Below are positions 53,280 to 62,038 of a stretch of 64,000 nt of DNA, piece after piece. A program made the position numbers and the translations under genes. The DNA comes from Coriobacteriaceae bacterium (GTDB taxonomy: Bacteria; Actinomycetota; Coriobacteriia; Coriobacteriales; Coriobacteriaceae), in assembly GCA_902364645.1 (NCBI GenBank), contig CABJEP010000011.1, positions 1 through 64,000 on the forward strand. Reading direction: 5' to 3'. Each line of letters starts with the position of its first letter. The first letter of the stretch is position 1. A model generated the notes under the pieces. The model made no database searches. It was given only the letters and a program-made list of their open reading frames with translations, and was not told where the DNA came from.

Positions 53280-54467
53280 ATGAACGCCACGGTTGTGATC
53301 CCAACATATTGGGCGGGCGATGATACCCAAGCAAACGCTCCCGGCACCTACGATCACTCGACGTCGCTCAATGCCGCCAACCCGGAACTCGATCGCTGCC
53401 TGACTTCGCTCGAACAGGTGCGCGACATTCCGCGCATCATTCTCTTGGTGGTCTGTCCGGTTTCTGCCACGGCCGACGTATCCCATCGCGTGCACGAAAT
53501 CGTTAATGCGCATCCCACGCTTAAGGTCACCATCGTTACCAATACTCAGGCTTCGCGTGTTGCCGACCGCGTGGCGCAGATCGCGCCCAAAGGCTCGGGC
53601 GAGTGCGTGAGCCTGCGCGGCTACGGCGCCATCCGCAACATGGGTCTTGCCTGTGCGGCGGTGCTGGGGCACGACGCGGTTGTGTTTTTGGATGACGACG
53701 AGACCGTCATCGATGCCGACTTTATGAAGCGTGCGACCTATGCACTGGGCCAACAGACGCGTCAGGGCCTGCCGATTTTAGTCAAGAGCGGATACTTTTA
53801 CGATCGCGACGGGTCGCCGCTGGCTCCCACGGACAAAGTGGGCATTTGCCATCGCTGGTGGACCAAGCGTATCGAGTTCAATCGCTGGATGAAAAAGGCG
53901 CTCTCGGGCACCCGCATCTCGCGTTCCAATTACGTGTGCGGCGGCCTGATGGCCCTGCACGCCCGCGCCTTTACGCGCGTGGCCTTCGACCCGTTTATCA
54001 CCCGCGGCGAGGATCTGGACTACCTGTTTAACATGCGCATGTTCGGCTATGACGTGTGGTTCGATAACGAGTGGACCGTGCGCCACCTGCCGCCCGAGTC
54101 CGAGAAGCGCTCGCCGCGCTTTATGCAGGACGTGTACCGTTGGTACTACGAGCGGGCCAAGCTGACGTTCGCTGCGCACCAAAAGGAGCTCATTCCGGTT
54201 ACCGCCGCATCACTCATGCCCTATCCGGGTCCGTGGATCTCGCGCGAGCTCGACGACCGCGTGCGCAAGACCGCCATGGTTCGCAGCATGTTTACCCGCG
54301 AGCACGAGGGGTATCTGCGTATCTGGCGTCATGGTATTGACGAGGCCAAGACATATGCCCGCCAAAACGCCGCAAGCTACCTGCGTTTTCAGAGTTTCTG
54401 GCCCAAGATCATGGACGAACTTTGGCGCGACACGCAACTGATTAGCATCCTGGAGGGGGCTGAATGA
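53280..54467 (+). CDS. Family 2-like glycosyltransferase
   Basis: A 395-residue cytoplasmic GT-A enzyme. The nucleotide-sugar fold is shown by the opening TVVIPTYWAGDD, VVFLDDDETVID (the DxD metal site, about residue 140) and RGEDLDYLFNMRM (the catalytic-base region). ATG 53280 follows AAGGAGGG. Its stop overlaps the start of the second LytS-like kinase (ATGA), so they are translationally coupled. That is an unexpected pairing and suggests the kinase system relates to envelope glycan synthesis. Confidence 0.85.
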   Translation: MNATVVIPTYWAGDDTQANAPGTYDHSTSLNAANPELDRCLTSLEQVRDIPRIILLVVCPVSATADVSHRVHEIVNAHPTLKVTIVTNTQASRVADRVAQIAPKGSGECVSLRGYGAIRNMGLACAAVLGHDAVVFLDDDETVIDADFMKRATYALGQQTRQGLPILVKSGYFYDRDGSPLAPTDKVGICHRWWTKRIEFNRWMKKALSGTRISRSNYVCGGLMALHARAFTRVAFDPFITRGEDLDYLFNMRMFGYDVWFDNEWTVRHLPPESEKRSPRFMQDVYRWYYERAKLTFAAHQKELIPVTAASLMPYPGPWISRELDDRVRKTAMVRSMFTREHEGYLRIWRHGIDEAKTYARQNAASYLRFQSFWPKIMDELWRDTQLISILEGAE

Positions 54468-55807
54468 TCGACCGCCGCGCCCAGCGCGATAATTCAATTT
54501 CAATCTTTCGCATCATCGCCGTTGTCTGCGCCGTTTGCGTGTTGGTGTACTTTATCTTTGCCCTGGCGACTGGCATTGAGCCGATTGCCACGGTGATCGC
54601 CTGTGCGTTGCTGTGCATCTTCCTGTGCATCTTTATCTATTTGACGCTCAATCCCGATTCGGTACGCTCCCAGTACACCGAGGAGACACTCTCGGTTGCC
54701 TCGGCCATGCTCGAGGACATTAAGGGCGGTCTGACGCAGGAATCGGCGCTTTTGGTGTGCCGGCGTATCCTGCCCGAGACACGTGCCATGACCGTTGCCA
54801 TCACCGATGAGAGCAACGTGCTGGCCTGCGCGGGCGAGTTCGAGGAAAAGCTGCTGCCCGATTCGCCCATCCACACGCTCGCCACGCGCTACGTCATTGA
54901 GCACGGCATCGTGCAGTCGTTCAACCGCGTGGTGGACGTGGTGGGTTCGGATGGCTCGCACAACCATGTTCCCGCCGGTATCATCGCGCCCATCAAGGTG
55001 GGCGACCGCACCGTCGGCACGCTCAAGTTCTACTACAAGACCCCGCGTGCCGTCGACCGTACCCAGTATGCGCTCGCCTCGGGTTTTGCCGAGATCCTGT
55101 CCACGCAGCTCGCCATCCACGAGCTCGAGGTGCAAAAGGAGCTCACGGCCCGTGCCGAGGTGCGTGCCCTGCAGGCGCAGATCAATCCGCACTTTCTGTT
55201 CAACACGCTCAACACCATCGCGTCGTTTACGCGTACCGACCCGCTGCGTGCCCGCGAGCTGCTGCGCGAGTTTTCCTCGTTCTATCGCGCCACGCTCGAC
55301 AACTCGGGGTCGCTTATCCCGGTCTCGCGCGAGGTTGCCCAGACCAAGCGCTACCTGACGTTTGAGAAGGCGCGCTTTGGCGAGGACCGCGTGCTGGCGA
55401 CCTTCGATGTCTCCGAGGATGTCGAGGACACGTTGGTCCCGGCCTTTGTAATCCAGCCCATTGTCGAGAACGCCGTGCGGCATGGCATGGGCGATGGCGA
55501 TGCCCTGCAGATCGATGTGACCGTCCATCAAGACGGCGACGACGCAATCCTGATTGCCGTGGCCGACAACGGCGTGGGCATGGACGAGGGCACCGCCGCC
55601 AGGCTGTTTGATGAGCGCTCCGCCCGCCCCGATGCCAGTTCCCCGCAAGGCGGCGGCGCCGGCGTGGCCATGCACAATATTTCTGAGCGCATCCATCGCT
55701 TTTATGGACCGCACTCTTATACGCGCGTCGAATCGGCGCCGGGCAAGGGCACCAAAGTGCTCCTGCATCTTGATTTGTCAGAGAGCATCTTTGACATTCA
55801 AGAGTAA
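54464..55807 (+). CDS. LytS-like sensor histidine kinase (copy 2)
   Basis: A 447-residue paralogue of the kinase at 48551. Two membrane helices (about 15-65), a GAF-like sensor (about 75-215), phosphorylated His in QINPHFLFNTLN, and ATPase motifs IVENAVRHGMG and VADNGVGMD. ATG 54464 overlaps the glycosyltransferase stop. Its LytTR partner starts 72 bases downstream. The N-terminal helices differ from copy 1 while the catalytic parts are alike, so the two may sense different signals. Confidence 0.9.
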   Translation: MIDRRAQRDNSISIFRIIAVVCAVCVLVYFIFALATGIEPIATVIACALLCIFLCIFIYLTLNPDSVRSQYTEETLSVASAMLEDIKGGLTQESALLVCRRILPETRAMTVAITDESNVLACAGEFEEKLLPDSPIHTLATRYVIEHGIVQSFNRVVDVVGSDGSHNHVPAGIIAPIKVGDRTVGTLKFYYKTPRAVDRTQYALASGFAEILSTQLAIHELEVQKELTARAEVRALQAQINPHFLFNTLNTIASFTRTDPLRARELLREFSSFYRATLDNSGSLIPVSREVAQTKRYLTFEKARFGEDRVLATFDVSEDVEDTLVPAFVIQPIVENAVRHGMGDGDALQIDVTVHQDGDDAILIAVADNGVGMDEGTAARLFDERSARPDASSPQGGGAGVAMHNISERIHRFYGPHSYTRVESAPGKGTKVLLHLDLSESIFDIQE

Positions 55808-55879
55808 AATAAAAGGCTATGGGCTCAACGCCAAGCGGCGGATGCCCAGCCTAGTTTGTTGACGAAAGGTTTAATCCCT

Positions 55880-56596
55880 ATGCTGCGTGCGATGATTGTG
55901 GATGATGAGGCCCCGGCCCGTTCGGAACTTCGCTTCTTGCTCGAGCAGACGGGCAAGATCGGCACGATCACTGAGGCGTCGAGCGTCCGCTCCGCCATTG
56001 AGATGTTGATGGAAAGCCGCGTCGATGTCGTATTTCTCGATATCTCGATGCCCGGCGCTTCTGGCCTGCAGCTTGCCGAGGCACTGCATAAGCTTAAGAA
56101 TCCGCCGGCGATTGTGTTTGTGACCGCGTATAGCGATCATGCCGTCGAGGCGTTCGACGTTGATGCTGTCGATTACCTAATGAAACCGGTTGAGGAGGCA
56201 CGCCTGGATCGCGCGATCGAGAAGGTCATGCAGCACGCCAAGCCCGTCACGGACAGCAAAGCCACCATCGAGCGCATTCCGGTGGAAAAGGGCGGCCGTA
56301 AGGTCCTCATCCCCGTGGATGACATTCGCTTCATCATGGCCAAGGACGATTACTCCTGTATCTATACCGTCGATGACCGTTTTCTATCGACGACTTCGCT
56401 GGCGCAGTTCGAGGCCAAGCTTTGCGACTTTGGCTTCTTTCGCGTTCATCGCCGCTATATCGTCAACTTGGCGTGCGTCACGGATGTCGAGACGGTGCCC
56501 TCGGGCGCTATCCAACTGGGCATTACGGGCGTCGACGAACGCGTGCCGGTCTCGCGCCGCCGCGTTGTGCCGCTCAAGAAGGCCCTGAGCCTCTAG
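55880..56596 (+). CDS. LytTR-family response regulator (copy 2)
   Basis: A 238-residue paralogue of the regulator at 49975. Receiver residues VDDEAP, phospho-Asp in FLDISMPGASG and KPVEEA; LytTR domain with RFIMAKDDYSCIY and FFRVHRRYIVNL. ATG 55880 has GAAAGG upstream. AGTAAAATAAAAGG near 55805 resembles a -10, so it may also be transcribed alone. A terminator follows at 56603-56651. Confidence 0.92.
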   Translation: MLRAMIVDDEAPARSELRFLLEQTGKIGTITEASSVRSAIEMLMESRVDVVFLDISMPGASGLQLAEALHKLKNPPAIVFVTAYSDHAVEAFDVDAVDYLMKPVEEARLDRAIEKVMQHAKPVTDSKATIERIPVEKGGRKVLIPVDDIRFIMAKDDYSCIYTVDDRFLSTTSLAQFEAKLCDFGFFRVHRRYIVNLACVTDVETVPSGAIQLGITGVDERVPVSRRRVVPLKKALSL

Positions 56597-56602
56597 CACG
56601 CT

Positions 56603-56651
56603 GGCCCCGCAGCCCTGTAGACCAATTGTCTGCGGAGCCGTGGGGCTTTTT
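56603..56651 (+). terminator. Terminator after the second LytTR gene
   Basis: GGCCCCGC pairs with the GGGGC-containing 3' arm (56640-56646), followed by TTTTTG. Confidence 0.65.
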
Positions 56652-56687
56652 GTATATACGTCGAATCGGTTTTGAAGAAGGGATCCC

Positions 56688-57155
56688 ATGAACAGTGCAA
56701 GCGCCAAGCGCATCGACATCATCTCGGACACCCACGGCTATCTTTCGCCCGCGCTTCTGGACGAGCTCAAGGGCGCAGATCTGATCATCCACGCCGGAGA
56801 CCTCACCTCAGAGATGGATTACGAGCATCTATGCACCATCGCCCCCGTGCGAGCGGTCCTAGGAAACAACGACTACTACCGCGACTACGGTCCGGATGTG
56901 GACCGTCTGGCCATCTTCACCTACGAAGGACTCAAATTCGCCGTAGCCCACTACCGTGAAGACCTGCCCGTGGGATCCGTAGACGTAGCCATTAACGGTC
57001 ACACCCACGTAACCAAAGAAGCCCAAGTAGGCCGCTGCCTAGTCCTCAACCCCGGCAGCGCCAGCTACCCCAGAGGCACCAGAGGCCCCACCATGGCCAG
57101 AATGCTTGTCAAAGACGGCAAGATCCTGAGCACCAAATTTATTGACCTGGAGTAA
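56688..57155 (+). CDS. MJ0936/YfcE-family metallophosphoesterase
   Basis: A 155-residue calcineurin-like phosphoesterase. Metal ligands are clear: IDIISDTHGY (DxH), HAGDLT (GD), LGNNDYY (GNND) and INGHTHV (GHxH). GTRGPTMARM near the end is typical. It acts on small phosphodiesters in relatives; the natural substrate is unknown. ATG 56688 has a modest AAGGGAT site upstream. A terminator directly follows. Confidence 0.92.
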   Translation: MNSASAKRIDIISDTHGYLSPALLDELKGADLIIHAGDLTSEMDYEHLCTIAPVRAVLGNNDYYRDYGPDVDRLAIFTYEGLKFAVAHYREDLPVGSVDVAINGHTHVTKEAQVGRCLVLNPGSASYPRGTRGPTMARMLVKDGKILSTKFIDLE

Positions 57156-57162
57156 CCGCAAC

Positions 57163-57200
57163 AAAAACGGGGGATGCAGATCGCATCTCCCGTTTTTCTT
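57163..57200 (+). terminator. Terminator after the phosphoesterase gene
   Basis: AAAACGGGGGATGC and GCATCTCCCGTTTTT pair around AGATC, followed by CTTTC. Confidence 0.8.
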
Positions 57201-57313
57201 TCAGCAAAAGGCAGAGTCTCAACAAGATCCATCAGACCAATCCCGCCGAGGAGCACGCGGGCTAGCCGCGCAGCGGCGCACGCCCGCAAAACTGGTTGAA
57301 CATAGTGACGGTA

Positions 57314-57458
57314 GGGAGGGTCTCCAGGGCCGGCTGGCGCGGATTAAGTTTGTCGCGAGTTCCGCACGCAAAGGAAAGCACTTAATGTGCTTTCCGTCTT
57401 GCGCAGGACTGTAGAGCAGCAAACTTAACCCGCGCCAGCCGGCCCCGGAGACCCTCCC
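57314..57458. repeat. Long inverted repeat (39-base arms) with a palindromic centre
   Basis: The arms 57314-57352 and 57420-57458 are complementary apart from two positions; on the minus strand those would be G-U pairs. The centre GGAAAGCAC/GTGCTTTCC (57373-57395) is itself a perfect palindrome. CCCTCC/GGAGGG closes the right side. No gene lies in it. Confidence 0.8.
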
Positions 57459-57566
57459 GGAGGGCCCAAAAAATATTTTCAAAAAAGTTGTTGCGCACCG
57501 GACAGGCTTCTGTGTATACTAATCCCCGCAGCGCACGCGAGCGGAAACAAACGCGAACGACTGCCT

Positions 57567-57644
<78 letters not shown>

Positions 57645-57652
57645 ACGCAATT

Positions 57653-57680
57653 AAAACCACGTCTCCGGACGTGGTTTTTT
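57653..57680 (+). terminator. Terminator after tRNA-Asp
   Basis: AAAACCACGTC (57653-57663) pairs with GACGTGGTTTT (57668-57678), followed by TT. Confidence 0.9.
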
Positions 57681-57984
57681 GCGTTTGATAGGACCTTGAT
57701 CCCATCGGCTCCTTTCGCCCAAAACCAAAGCCTTCCAATTCTCGGACAAGCTCCGCTTGAGACATGGTTCAAACAAGGAATTTGTTGCGCAACGCCTGCT
57801 CAATGAAGTAGGGGCAGGTTATACTGAATTGCACTGTGGGCCGTTTTTGATGCAAGAGGCTTCAAACACGGCATTCAGTGGGCACCCATTTTGCAATTTG
57901 GGCGTCCATACGGTCATTGGTGTCTCGACGTAAGCTCGGCCCCGGAGCTCGTTCGAGCTGTTCCTATTCTTTGAAAGGGGAAAA
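57681..57984 (+). promoter_or_regulatory. Upstream region of the Rrf2 regulator
   Basis: About 300 bases without a gene. TTATACTGA at 57819-57827 is a good -10 candidate and would give a leader of about 155 bases. Rrf2 regulators are often autoregulated, but I see no clear operator palindrome. Confidence 0.4.
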
Positions 57985-58470
57985 ATGGACATATCGAGGA
58001 AGACTGATTACGCCCTTCGCATGCTCGCGATGCTTGCCGAGGACCCGGAGCGTCTGCTTTCTGTTCGAACCGCCGCCGAAGAGGTCAATGTTCCGTATTC
58101 GTTTGCCCGTTCGATCCAGCATGGTTTGGTTCAGGCCGGTATTGTGGAGAGCCTGCGTGGCGTCCATGGCGGCATGCGTCTTAAGGTCAGCCCCGACGAT
58201 GTCACCATCCGCCAGGTCGTTGAGGCCGTTCAGGGTCCCATCGTCATGAACGATTGCACCGCGCCCGATGGCGACTGTGCGCGCATGGGTACGTGCTGCT
58301 ATCATTCCCTGTGGGCCGGAGCTCAAGCGCTGATGCGCGACTACCTCGATTCCGTTTCGCTCGGCGATATCGTCGCCCATCGCCAGTTCCCGGCCGTCGA
58401 TCCCAAGTTCGCCGATCGCGATGCGTTTCCCGAGTACGCCGCCTGCGCGTATGCTTGCCGGGAGGAATAG
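57985..58470 (+). CDS. Rrf2-family Fe-S transcriptional regulator
   Basis: A 161-residue winged-helix regulator starting MDISRKTDYALRMLAMLAED. The recognition helix region is PYSFARSIQHGL, and a dimer helix follows. A Cys-rich loop (DCTAPDGDCARMGTCCYH, about residues 90-108) can bind an Fe-S cluster as in IscR/NsrR/RsrR. AAAGGGG precedes ATG 57985. It is followed by mutY and rubrerythrin in the same direction, suggesting a redox or nitrosative-stress role. Confidence 0.9.
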   Translation: MDISRKTDYALRMLAMLAEDPERLLSVRTAAEEVNVPYSFARSIQHGLVQAGIVESLRGVHGGMRLKVSPDDVTIRQVVEAVQGPIVMNDCTAPDGDCARMGTCCYHSLWAGAQALMRDYLDSVSLGDIVAHRQFPAVDPKFADRDAFPEYAACAYACREE

Positions 58471-58491
58471 CGCCGCATAAGGAGCATAGCC

Positions 58492-59397
58492 ATGATTCAG
58501 GACCCCTTTCGTTCGATGATTCGTTCGGAAGGGGTCCTGCGTTATCGCGACCTTCCGTGGCGCCGTACGCGCGACCCGTACATTATTTGGCTTTCCGAGG
58601 TTATGCTGCAGCAAACGCAGGTGCCGCGTGTGGAGACGCGTATGCCCGCGTGGCTCGATCGCTTTCCAACCGTGCAGGCGCTTGCCCAGGCCGCGCCTTC
58701 CGATGTTTTGGACGCTTGGCAGGGGATGGGCTACAACCGACGCGCCCTGGCGCTCCACAAGGCCGCTCAGCGCGTTGTAGAGGACTGGGACGGGAAGTTT
58801 CCACGTGAGACGCGCGACCTGGTCGCCCTGCCCGGTATTGGCCCGGCGACGGCGCAGGGCATCCGGTCGTTCGCGTTCGATCTACCGGGTGTGTATCTGG
58901 AGACCAACGTGCGCACGGTCTTTCTGCATCATTTCTTTCCCGATGTGCCGGCCGTTCCTGATCGCGAGCTGGTGCCGCTGATTCAGGCCGCCTGTCCGGC
59001 GGCTCCCGGCGCGACGGCGGATGAGATTGCTCCCTTTGCCGTGCCGCTCGATGATGCCGACACGCCGCGCGCGTGGTATTACGCGCTGCTGGATTATGGT
59101 GCGTATCTTAAGAAGACGTTGCCCAATCCGTCTAGGCGATCGGCGGGCTATAGTCGCCAGTCCAAGTTTGAGGGTTCGCGTCGTCAAAAGCGTGCCCACA
59201 TCGTGCGCATGCTGCTGGCAGCGCGCGATGGGCAGCCGGCGGGTATTACGCTCGATGAGGCCGTTGCAGGCGTTAACGAGATGGAGGCGGCAGCTGGCCG
59301 AGAGCCGGTCGAGCGCGAGCTGGTCGCAAGCATTTTGGCCGACTTGGAGCGTGAGGGCTTTTGCCGCGTGGAGAGTGACCGCTGGCTAAGCGTGTAG
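58492..59397 (+). CDS. mutY: MutY-like A/G adenine glycosylase lacking the Fe-S motif
   Basis: A 301-residue helix-hairpin-helix DNA glycosylase expected to remove adenine mispaired with 8-oxoguanine. SEVMLQQTQVPRV supplies the catalytic Glu, LPGIGPATAQGI the hairpin, and ALLDYGAYLKKT the second catalytic region including Asp. Classic MutY proteins then have four Cys for a 4Fe-4S cluster and a NUDIX-like C-terminal domain. Here neither is present; the tail is basic and short (SRRSAGYSRQSKFEGSRRQK...). It starts 21 bases after the Rrf2 gene, so they are likely co-transcribed. Confidence 0.85.
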   Translation: MIQDPFRSMIRSEGVLRYRDLPWRRTRDPYIIWLSEVMLQQTQVPRVETRMPAWLDRFPTVQALAQAAPSDVLDAWQGMGYNRRALALHKAAQRVVEDWDGKFPRETRDLVALPGIGPATAQGIRSFAFDLPGVYLETNVRTVFLHHFFPDVPAVPDRELVPLIQAACPAAPGATADEIAPFAVPLDDADTPRAWYYALLDYGAYLKKTLPNPSRRSAGYSRQSKFEGSRRQKRAHIVRMLLAARDGQPAGITLDEAVAGVNEMEAAAGREPVERELVASILADLEREGFCRVESDRWLSV

Positions 59398-59511
59398 CCA
59401 ACCCGAATCTGAAGAACAGGATTGTAAGGTTTAAATTCTCGGCTTGAGGGCATCCTAAAGACAAGGCCGCTCGAAGCCTACGGGCGGCATGTGTTGAAGG
59501 GAAGTACACCT

Positions 59512-60051
59512 ATGGATTTTGAGAACTCTCAGACCAAGAAGAACCTCGAGACCGCTTTTGCCGGTGAGTCCCAGGCGCACACCAAGTATCGCTACTACGC
59601 ATCTAAGGCCAAGAAGGATGGCTACGTGCAGATCTCGAATATCTTTGCCGAGACCGCGGGCAACGAGTCCGAGCACGCCAAGCTGTGGTTTAAGTATCTG
59701 CACGACGGCGCCGTTCCCGACACCCTGGACAACTTGCGTGATGCCGCTGCGGGCGAGAACTACGAGTGGACCACGATGTACGACGAGTTTGCCAAGACCG
59801 CCGAGGAAGAGGGCTTTGCCGAGATTGCTGCAAAGTTCCGTGGCGTCGGTGCCGTCGAGAAGGCTCACGAGGAGCGCTACAACAAACTTGTCGAGCGCAT
59901 CGAGTCGGGCGAGGTGTTTGAGCGCGAGGGCGTAAAGGTGTGGAAGTGCCTGAACTGCGGGCACCTGCATGTTGGCGCCGAGGCACCCGAGGTGTGCCCG
60001 GTTTGTAACCACCCGAAGGCGTACTTTGAGGAACAGGTGGTGAACTACTAG
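59512..60051 (+). CDS. rbr: Rubrerythrin
   Basis: A 179-residue peroxide-reducing protein of anaerobes. The N-terminal diiron four-helix bundle has [17 protein letters not shown] and further Glu/His ligands ([28 protein letters not shown]). The C-terminal rubredoxin-like domain has CLNCGHLH and EVCPVCNHP for one iron. ATG 59512 follows GAAGGGA. It forms an oxidative-stress set with the Rrf2 and mutY genes. Confidence 0.95.
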   Translation: MDFENSQTKKNLETAFAGESQAHTKYRYYASKAKKDGYVQISNIFAETAGNESEHAKLWFKYLHDGAVPDTLDNLRDAAAGENYEWTTMYDEFAKTAEEEGFAEIAAKFRGVGAVEKAHEERYNKLVERIESGEVFEREGVKVWKCLNCGHLHVGAEAPEVCPVCNHPKAYFEEQVVNY

Positions 60052-60071
60052 CGCTTGGCGCTGGCTGCCGC

Positions 60072-60157
60072 GGAGCGCAGGGCGGGAAATACCTTTCCCT
60101 CTCGCTCACGGCTCCGCAGGGTCGCGCGAGGCAAAGGTATTCCCCGCCCTGCGCTCC
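60072..60157. repeat. Hairpin element with conserved loop, copy 1
   Basis: The arms 60072-60096 and 60133-60157 are complementary with one mismatch and repeat part of the surrounding GC-rich sequence. The centre (60093-60137, CTTTCCCTCTCGCTCACGG...) is nearly identical to 61091-61135, while the outer arms are unrelated to those of copy 2. Confidence 0.8.
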
Positions 60158-60208
60158 GGCTTCGGGTCGTCGCGTGCTCGCTACAAAAAAGCTGATAATT
60201 AAGTTTGT

Positions 60209-60237
60209 GTGCCGCCCCTTTAGGGGCGGCACGTTTT
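60209..60237 (+). terminator. Terminator GTGCCGCCCC/GGGGCGGCAC, copy 1
   Basis: A perfect 10-bp stem (60209-60218 with 60223-60232) followed by GTTTTG. Nearly the same terminator follows the second hairpin element at 61197. Confidence 0.85.
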
Positions 60238-60382
60238 GTATAGGGATTGGGTTGCGGCCGTTTGGTTGATGGCTCGGTTACTTGGTTGGCGGGGTTTGCT
60301 CTGGGTTGGGGCGGCGCCTTTGTTTGAGGGGTACACTGGGTAGTGGCGTTTTGGTTTATTTCCTGTTGTGGGGTGTTTTTGT

Positions 60383-61015
60383 ATGGGTAAGAAGTCTCGG
60401 GCTCGGGTTGCTGCGGCGGGGACTCGCAAGGATCCTGGTCGTCGGGTTGCCGAGGGCAAAAAGGCCGATCGTGCCGAGAAGGACAAGAAGGTCGGTGCAC
60501 ATGCTCATCCTGAGTGGGCGCCTCACCTCAATACGGCTAGCGAGGATCTGACTGCTAAGTTGTTTACTCTGGTCGAGGTTATCTTGGGCGTGGTGCCCGT
60601 GGTGGTCATTGGCTTGTTCTTGGCTTCGAAAGATGCCACGAGTGTCGATAAGCTCACCGATGTCTTTTCTCAGGACCCCTCGATGGTGGTTACGTTTATC
60701 TCTGCGTGCCTGCAGCCGTTTGTGGCATACATGTTGTACATGATTTATCGCAAATACTGCGAGGGCGATGCGGGCTTTGCCGCCGGCAACCTGATTGGCC
60801 TCTTGTGCTCCGAGATTTTGCTGCTCAATATTCCTGGCGTCATCGGCATGGGCATCTTGTTGTGGCGTGTCTGGCGTAACGTCGCTCCGCACTTTGAGAG
60901 CTGGCTGTTTGAGCGTCGCGCAATGGGCGTGCTAGTCGACATCGCGGGCTCACTCGTGATCCTAGTCCTGGCGTTTATGTGTGCCACCGCAGCTCGAGGT
61001 CTCGCGGGCATGTAA
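60383..61015 (+). CDS. Polytopic membrane protein of unknown function
   Basis: About 210 residues. A basic N-terminus (MGKKSRARVAAAGTRKDPGRR, ~50 residues) precedes four or five membrane helices (about 60-85, 95-125, 130-155, 180-205). Not recognised. GGGGTACACTGGG (60328-60340) is the likely promoter -10. The ribosome site is weak (GTGGGGTG), and the in-frame GTG 60368 is an alternative start. It lies between two copies of the conserved-loop hairpin element. Confidence 0.65.
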   Translation: MGKKSRARVAAAGTRKDPGRRVAEGKKADRAEKDKKVGAHAHPEWAPHLNTASEDLTAKLFTLVEVILGVVPVVVIGLFLASKDATSVDKLTDVFSQDPSMVVTFISACLQPFVAYMLYMIYRKYCEGDAGFAAGNLIGLLCSEILLLNIPGVIGMGILLWRVWRNVAPHFESWLFERRAMGVLVDIAGSLVILVLAFMCATAARGLAGM

Positions 61016-61044
61016 TCTGCTTTCACCAGCTGCGGAGCGCGGGG

Positions 61045-61180
61045 CAACTGCTGGCTTTACCGCTCCGGGCGTCAGACCCGCGGCGCATCCCTTTCCCTCT
61101 CGCTCACGGCTTCGCAGGGTCGCGCGAGGCAAAGGCATACGCCGCGGGTCTGACGGCGCGAGCTTGCCAGCGAGTTTTGG
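61045..61180. repeat. Hairpin element with conserved loop, copy 2
   Basis: The inner arms 61071-61094 and 61131-61154 are complementary with two mismatches, and pairing extends outward (CTGCTGGC near 61048 with GCCAGCGAG near 61166). The loop 61091-61135 differs from copy 1 by a single base (CTTCG versus CTCCG). Confidence 0.78.
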
Positions 61181-61196
61181 CTAATAGATTGGTTTG

Positions 61197-61230
61197 CGTG
61201 CCGCCCTTTTTGGGGCGGCACGTTTTTGTG
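61197..61230 (+). terminator. Terminator CGTGCCGCCC/GGGCGGCACG, copy 2
   Basis: The stem is followed by TTTTTG and is nearly identical to the terminator at 60209-60237. Confidence 0.85.
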
Positions 61231-61480
61231 TGGGGTCCCTGTCTTCACAATTTTCGTCAAGTTTTTGGTTAGATTTTGGTCAGTTGGCGTAAGAGTGGAA
61301 GGCCAAAAGATTGCTGGCGAAAAAAGCTCAGAGAAAGTGCTGGTAGGGGAGTTGTTGGGCTTTTCGACGGCTTTTGAGCAAAAGAAACTTTGTGGCTATT
61401 GCCGGCGATTGCGTTGTCGCGGTCATGGCGGTGCGGGATGCTGGTCGTAAGCATCGAATGCTCCGATTTTGGAGGCCAGC
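61231..61480. other. Upstream region of the small membrane protein
   Basis: No gene or structured RNA is recognised; the only clear signal is TTTTGGAGG at its 3' end, the ribosome site for ATG 61481. Confidence 0.4.
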
Positions 61481-61915
61481 ATGGATCTGTTTCTTGAGAC
61501 TCCGCAGCAACAAGCTGAGCGCATGCCGCGTCAGCAGCAACGACTCATGGAGATGCAAATGCAAGGGGCGGCAGCCCAGCCCTTTGCGCAAAATGTCGTG
61601 CCCGCTGCTGTACCTGCAGCTGTGCCCGGGTGTGACTCGGCGCCAGAGGCCTATTCCGTACAGCAGGATTCATATGCGCAGGAGCTCGCGTTCGATAAAC
61701 GTCGTGCGCGTCACCGTCTCTGGGCCCAGCGCCTGCGTACGCTGGCGATGATCGTGCTGATCCCGATGGGGCTCGCGACAATCTTCTTGGCCTCATATGC
61801 CCTCACGTGCATCCTCAACGGCGCCTCGCCCAATGAGGTACTTCAGCACTTGGCAGCTCTTGGTCAGCGCTTGGGGGATGTCGCAGCAACCATCCGCGCC
61901 AGCTGGGAGAGCTAG
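61481..61915 (+). CDS. Small single-pass membrane protein of unknown function
   Basis: A 144-residue protein with a Gln/Met/Pro/Ala-rich N-terminal half (about 1-70, starting MDLFLETPQQQAERM), a basic stretch, and one membrane helix (about 90-112). A short amphipathic tail follows. Not recognised. GGAGG lies five bases before ATG 61481; the in-frame TTG 61469 is not preferred. Confidence 0.6.
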   Translation: MDLFLETPQQQAERMPRQQQRLMEMQMQGAAAQPFAQNVVPAAVPAAVPGCDSAPEAYSVQQDSYAQELAFDKRRARHRLWAQRLRTLAMIVLIPMGLATIFLASYALTCILNGASPNEVLQHLAALGQRLGDVAATIRASWES

Positions 61916-62038
61916 CGGACCAGCACCCATAGCGCAAAGGTAACTTGTCTGCGCTCGATTGGACATGAACTGCGTTTGACAGGGTAAGATTGATCGCGGC
62001 TTTGATTGGTGCTCGATTGGGTTTGTTGGGCGGAGTTT

